Below, one piece after another: positions 6,046 to 8,482 of a stretch of DNA of 8,482 bases. A program made the translations under genes and the position numbers. Under the pieces are notes generated by a model. The model saw nothing but the letters and a program-made list of their open reading frames with translations, was not told the DNA's origin and did not search any database. Origin of the DNA: Methanomassiliicoccaceae archaeon. GTDB taxonomy: Archaea; Thermoplasmatota; Thermoplasmata; Methanomassiliicoccales; Methanomethylophilaceae. Positions within the stretch are counted from its first letter, which is position 1. Each line of letters begins with the position of its first letter. The stretch covers positions 1-8,482 of the forward strand of contig JAEEKU010000183.1 of the NCBI GenBank assembly GCA_016282555.1, read 5' to 3'.

Positions 6046-7440
6046 TTACTTCTTTACGGGGTCGTTGGCGCTTCTGGCGAATACGGTCAGGATCAGCAGC
6101 GCGACGCTCACGGCCGCCATTGCGGCGAAAGCAGCGTGCATTCCGTCCAGAGTAGCTATGTCGACGGGAGTTCTGTCTCCGGCGATCATAGTCACGATTC
6201 CCATCATCAGAGACATTCCGAGGGCTCCCGCGACCGTTCTCAGCGAATTGATTAGCGCTGTGGCATCGGCTCTGTGGGACGGACCGACGCTTCCCACTCC
6301 CCAGGTGGTCATGGGCATCACCATGCAGCCGGTAATTCCTATAACGGAACCTATGGCTACCAGGATCAGGACGTTGGCATCGATGCCGGTCATCACCACT
6401 CCGATGCAGGCAAGCAGGCAGAACAGCATGTTGATCATCATCGGCTTCCTTATCCCGCTGCTGTCGTATATCCTTCCGGCGATCGGGGACATTGCAGCGC
6501 ACAGCAGGGCGCTCGGCAGTATGAACAGGCCCGCGGTCGCGGGATCGCATCCGAAGCATTTCTGGTAGCATACCGGCATCAGAAGAGAGTAGCCCATTAC
6601 TACGACGTAATACAGCATCCCGCAGACGACGGAGAGCGAGAACTGGCGGTTTCTGAACAGGCGGATCTCAAGAAACGGCTTCTCAAGGTGAAGCTGTCTG
6701 TAGATGAAAGCCGCGGATCCGGCGATTCCGATGAGAAGAGGGCCGTATGTGAGAATATCGGATATCCCGTAAGTCGCGATGCCGCTCACTCCGAGAGTCA
6801 GGCCGCCGAACATCATGGCGCACGTCACGAACGACAGCGTGTCGAAGGGGATCCTGCTGACATCCACTATATCCACCATGCTCGCGAGGGTTATTATCAA
6901 AGATATGACGGCTATCAGCAGAGGAAGGTAAAACGCTCCCCTCCATCCGAACAGGTTGATCATGACTCCCGCTATCGTCGGAGCTATGATCGGAGCCGCG
7001 GACATCGAGAGCCCGTACCATCCCAGAACGGCGCCGTGCCTCTCTTTGACGTAGATCGTCAGGAGAACGACCTGGGCCATGGACATCAGTATTCCGTTGG
7101 CCGCGGCCTGCAGGACTCTTCCCAGCATGAGGGTGAGGAAGTCGCCGGCGAAGAGATCTATTATCATTCCGGCGATGAAGACCAGAACCGTGAACGTGTA
7201 AAGCTTCTTGGTCGGGAACCGTTTAACGAAGAACGCAGACGCAGGCATCATGATGCCCATGATCAGCATGTATCCGCTCGTGAGCCACTGGGTCAGCGAA
7301 TCGCTGATGTCCAGAGCGGCGGAGATGCTGGGGAGGGCGGTCGCCAGCGCCGTGCTCATCATGGATGTGGCGGTGCAGATAACCACTATGTTGAGGAAAA
7401 TAACCTTCCTTTTGCGGTCGGTGACTTCCAGAAGAGACAT
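6046..7440 (-). CDS. MFS drug exporter of the DHA2 (EmrB/QacA) type
   Basis: This 464-residue, very hydrophobic protein is a proton-coupled exporter of the 14-helix DHA2 group by motif and length. After a short basic cytoplasmic start (DRKRK), helix 1 leads into ALPSISAALDISDSLTQWLTSGYML, the typical DHA2 N-terminal motif. FVKRFPTKKL (71-80) is a loose form of motif A, LGRVLQAAANG (106-116) is motif B with Arg108, and GLSMSAAPIIAPTIAG (143-158) is the antiporter motif C in helix 5. GWRGAFYLPL follows, also typical. It would export lipophilic or cationic toxic compounds across the cytoplasmic membrane; the substrate cannot be inferred. The start is the first ATG of the frame, with only a weak purine stretch before it and no good Shine-Dalgarno sequence. 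It is followed by a hairpin and then the marker 8 gene. A palindrome close to the start suggests regulation by a repressor encoded elsewhere. Confidence 0.9.
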   Translation of the reverse strand: MSLLEVTDRKRKVIFLNIVVICTATSMMSTALATALPSISAALDISDSLTQWLTSGYMLIMGIMMPASAFFVKRFPTKKLYTFTVLVFIAGMIIDLFAGDFLTLMLGRVLQAAANGILMSMAQVVLLTIYVKERHGAVLGWYGLSMSAAPIIAPTIAGVMINLFGWRGAFYLPLLIAVISLIITLASMVDIVDVSRIPFDTLSFVTCAMMFGGLTLGVSGIATYGISDILTYGPLLIGIAGSAAFIYRQLHLEKPFLEIRLFRNRQFSLSVVCGMLYYVVVMGYSLLMPVCYQKCFGCDPATAGLFILPSALLCAAMSPIAGRIYDSSGIRKPMMINMLFCLLACIGVVMTGIDANVLILVAIGSVIGITGCMVMPMTTWGVGSVGPSHRADATALINSLRTVAGALGMSLMMGIVTMIAGDRTPVDIATLDGMHAAFAAMAAVSVALLILTVFARSANDPVKK

Positions 7441-7452
7441 ATCCGCGCCTAA

Positions 7453-7462
7453 ACCGATCGGT
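7453..7462. promoter_or_regulatory. Perfect palindrome at the MFS transcription start, candidate operator
   Basis: ACCGATCGGT is a perfect 10-bp palindrome, 12 bases before the MFS ATG. It coincides with the transcription start expected from either candidate TATA element upstream, so a bound dimeric repressor could block transcription. No regulator gene is visible nearby. Confidence 0.45.
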
Positions 7463-7475
7463 ATTTCAACGTTTC

Positions 7476-7492
7476 TAATTTTTTCGATAAAA
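7476..7492 (-). promoter_or_regulatory. AT-rich promoter element of the MFS gene
   Basis: On the minus strand this segment reads TTTTATCGAAAAAATTA. It offers two possible TATA elements, TTTTATCG (7485-7492) and AAAAAATTA (7476-7484), about 40-50 bp before the ATG at 7440. Neither is a perfect consensus. Transcription would start near 7456-7462. Confidence 0.45.
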
Positions 7493-7570
7493 TCACGAAG
7501 AATCTCTGAACGGGTAGTAATAAGGATAATCCGCGCAAAATTTCAGAAACTGTCAGGATAAGAAGCGGGT

Positions 7571-7641
7571 GCGATGGCCGGGAATCGAACCCGGGGTCTA
7601 ACCTTGGCAAGGTTAAGTGTTAACCCCTACACTACCATCGC
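7571..7641 (-). tRNA. tRNA-Gly (anticodon GCC)
   Basis: The 71-nt minus-strand sequence folds fully as a cloverleaf. The acceptor arms GCGATGG and CCATCGC pair over 7 bp, the D-stem is GTGT/ACAC, the anticodon stem TAACC/GGTTA encloses loop TTGCCAA, a 4-nt variable loop follows, and the T-stem CCGGG/CCCGG encloses TTCGATT. The anticodon is GCC (plus strand 7606-7608), decoding GGC and GGU glycine codons. There is no intron and no encoded CCA; the 3' flank continues ACCC. It lies alone between asd and the MFS gene with its own promoter. Confidence 0.97.
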
Positions 7642-7663
7642 TTGACTTCCCGATTCTGGTAAT

Positions 7664-7679
7664 GATATAAAAATATATT
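7664..7679 (-). promoter_or_regulatory. TATA box of tRNA-Gly
   Basis: The minus strand reads AATATATTTTTATATC, the most AT-rich block near this gene. The best TATA element, TTTTTATAT, is centred about 28 bp before the tRNA 5' end, the standard archaeal spacing. The same block lies just after the asd hairpin and may supply its T-rich termination signal. Confidence 0.75.
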
Positions 7680-7681
7680 GT

Positions 7682-7719
7682 GCCCGCAGGCGCATCGTGT
7701 CCCGGATGCGCCGGCAGGC
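7682..7719 (-). terminator. Strong terminator hairpin downstream of asd
   Basis: GCCTGCCGGCGCATC and GATGCGCCTGCGGGC on the minus strand form a 15-position stem with one mismatch and one G-U pair around an 8-nt loop, starting two bases after the asd stop codon. A T-rich stretch (TATATTTTTATAT) follows a few bases later. This probably ends asd transcription and insulates the tRNA. Confidence 0.7.
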
Positions 7720-7721
7720 TT

Positions 7722-8482
7722 TCAGATAAAGCCTTTCGCTTTCGCCAGTTCGGCGTTCAGAACGGAGCCGCCTGCTCCCCCTCTGAGGGTATTGTGGGAC
7801 ATCACGAACGCTTTGTAGTATCCGTTGCTCGTCCTGAGCCTTCCTATGGTGGATGCCATTCCTCTCGCGCGGGCGGGGCTTCCGGCCATGAAGTCGAAGG
7901 CGGGCTGCGGCCTGTTCTCCTCTTTCCTGACGATGACGGGATATTCCGGTGCGGAGGGAAGATTCAGTTTCTGAGGCTCCGCGCGGAATCCGGAAAGGAC
8001 CTTTTCCATCTCGTCCAGAGACGGTTTCTCTTTGAGATCCAGAACCAGGGATTCGAGGTGTCCGTCTATCACGGGGACCCTGGCGCAGTTGGCCATAACC
8101 TTGAAATCCGCGAATCTGAACTCTTTTCCGGAGTAAGTTCCGAGCATTTTAGCCAGTTCGGACTCCATTTTCTCTTCTTCGTGGCTGATGAACGGAACGA
8201 CGTTTCCGACGATATCCAGAGACGGTACTCCGGGGTATCCGGCTCCGGAGAGCGCTTGATATGTGGATACGAATACCTGCTTAAGCCCGAAAGCCGAATC
8301 CAGCGCAGCGAGCGGAAGGGCGATGCCCGTGGAGGAGCAGTTGGCGTTCGTAACTATGAATCCTCCGTTTCCGTAGGTCGGCTGGTCCTTAACGGACTCC
8401 AGGTGGCTCGCGTTCACCTCGGGTATGAGGATCGGAACGTCTTTATCCATGCGGTGGGACCCGGCGTTGGTGAATACCGCTA
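7722..8482 (-). CDS. asd: Aspartate-semialdehyde dehydrogenase, C-terminal two thirds (5' end outside window)
   Basis: The enzyme reduces aspartyl phosphate with NADPH to aspartate semialdehyde, the branch point to lysine, threonine, methionine and isoleucine. The frame is open to the right edge, giving 252 residues; family members have about 340-360, so roughly the first 95-105 residues, including the NADP-binding glycine motif, are missing. Translation from the edge begins AVFTNAGSHRMDKDVP, matching the end of the nucleotide-binding part, so the ATG at 8450 is internal. The catalytic cysteine is in TNANCSSTG (residue 48 of the fragment) and the acid-base histidine in VPVIDGHLES (residue 141). 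RVPVIDGH and the C-terminal SHNTLRGGAGGSVLNAE identify the archaeal/fungal-type branch and not the classical bacterial one. It ends in TGA and is followed by a strong hairpin. Confidence 0.93.
   Translation of the reverse strand, partial: AVFTNAGSHRMDKDVPILIPEVNASHLESVKDQPTYGNGGFIVTNANCSSTGIALPLAALDSAFGLKQVFVSTYQALSGAGYPGVPSLDIVGNVVPFISHEEEKMESELAKMLGTYSGKEFRFADFKVMANCARVPVIDGHLESLVLDLKEKPSLDEMEKVLSGFRAEPQKLNLPSAPEYPVIVRKEENRPQPAFDFMAGSPARARGMASTIGRLRTSNGYYKAFVMSHNTLRGGAGGSVLNAELAKAKGFI

Noticed and set aside
3975..6155. A 726-codon open frame on the plus strand spanning citrate synthase and the marker 8 gene
   Set aside because: It overlaps two well-recognised genes in other frames, is rich in Arg, Ser and Gly with no recognisable domain, and reflects GC-biased codon positions.
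6274..7452. A 392-codon plus-strand frame opposite the MFS gene
   Set aside because: It is antisense to a clear membrane transporter and its composition (Gln, His, Arg, Asp) is that of reverse-complemented hydrophobic codons.
8448..8450. ATG at 8450 as the start of asd
   Set aside because: The frame continues to the window edge with family-like residues (AVFTNAGSHR), and a start here would remove the NADP-binding part.

Overview
The window reads as chromosomal DNA from a methanogenic archaeon, most plausibly of the order Methanomassiliicoccales. A gene for methanogenesis marker protein 8 (DUF2099 family) points to a methanogen. AT-rich TATA boxes sit about 25-30 bp before gene starts in otherwise moderately GC-rich DNA, and one gene looks leaderless. 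The glycine tRNA gene has no encoded CCA end. The citrate synthase gene carries an in-frame amber (TAG) codon between two well-conserved stretches, while none of the seven visible genes ends in TAG. That is the pattern expected where TAG is read as pyrrolysine. The order-level assignment is an inference; no pyl genes lie in the window.

Layout. Plus strand, 1-5121: the last 37 codons of a repeat-domain protein (probably surface or secreted); a GC hairpin followed by a run of ten C; two overlapping genes for the halves of a heterodimeric ABC exporter, the first with a degenerate ATPase site; then citrate synthase, 1 bp after the second ABC gene but with its own probable TATA box inside that gene's 3' end. 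Minus strand, 8482-5118, read right to left: the C-terminal two thirds of aspartate-semialdehyde dehydrogenase (asd) with a strong terminator hairpin; tRNA-Gly(GCC) with a clear TATA box; a DHA2-type MFS drug exporter with a perfect palindrome near its predicted transcription start; and the marker 8 gene behind a TATA box flanked by an 8-bp direct repeat. The two strands meet at 5118-5121, where one TTAA supplies the stop codons of both citrate synthase and marker 8.

Functionally the region mixes two export systems (ABC heterodimer and MFS pump, both of multidrug-type families), biosynthetic enzymes (citrate synthase towards 2-oxoglutarate/glutamate; asd towards lysine, threonine, methionine and isoleucine), one methanogen-specific protein of uncertain function, and a tRNA. 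Apart from the ABC pair, nothing shows that the neighbours share a pathway. I see no mobile element, CRISPR array or defence island. The observation most worth following is the amber codon at 3934-3936.
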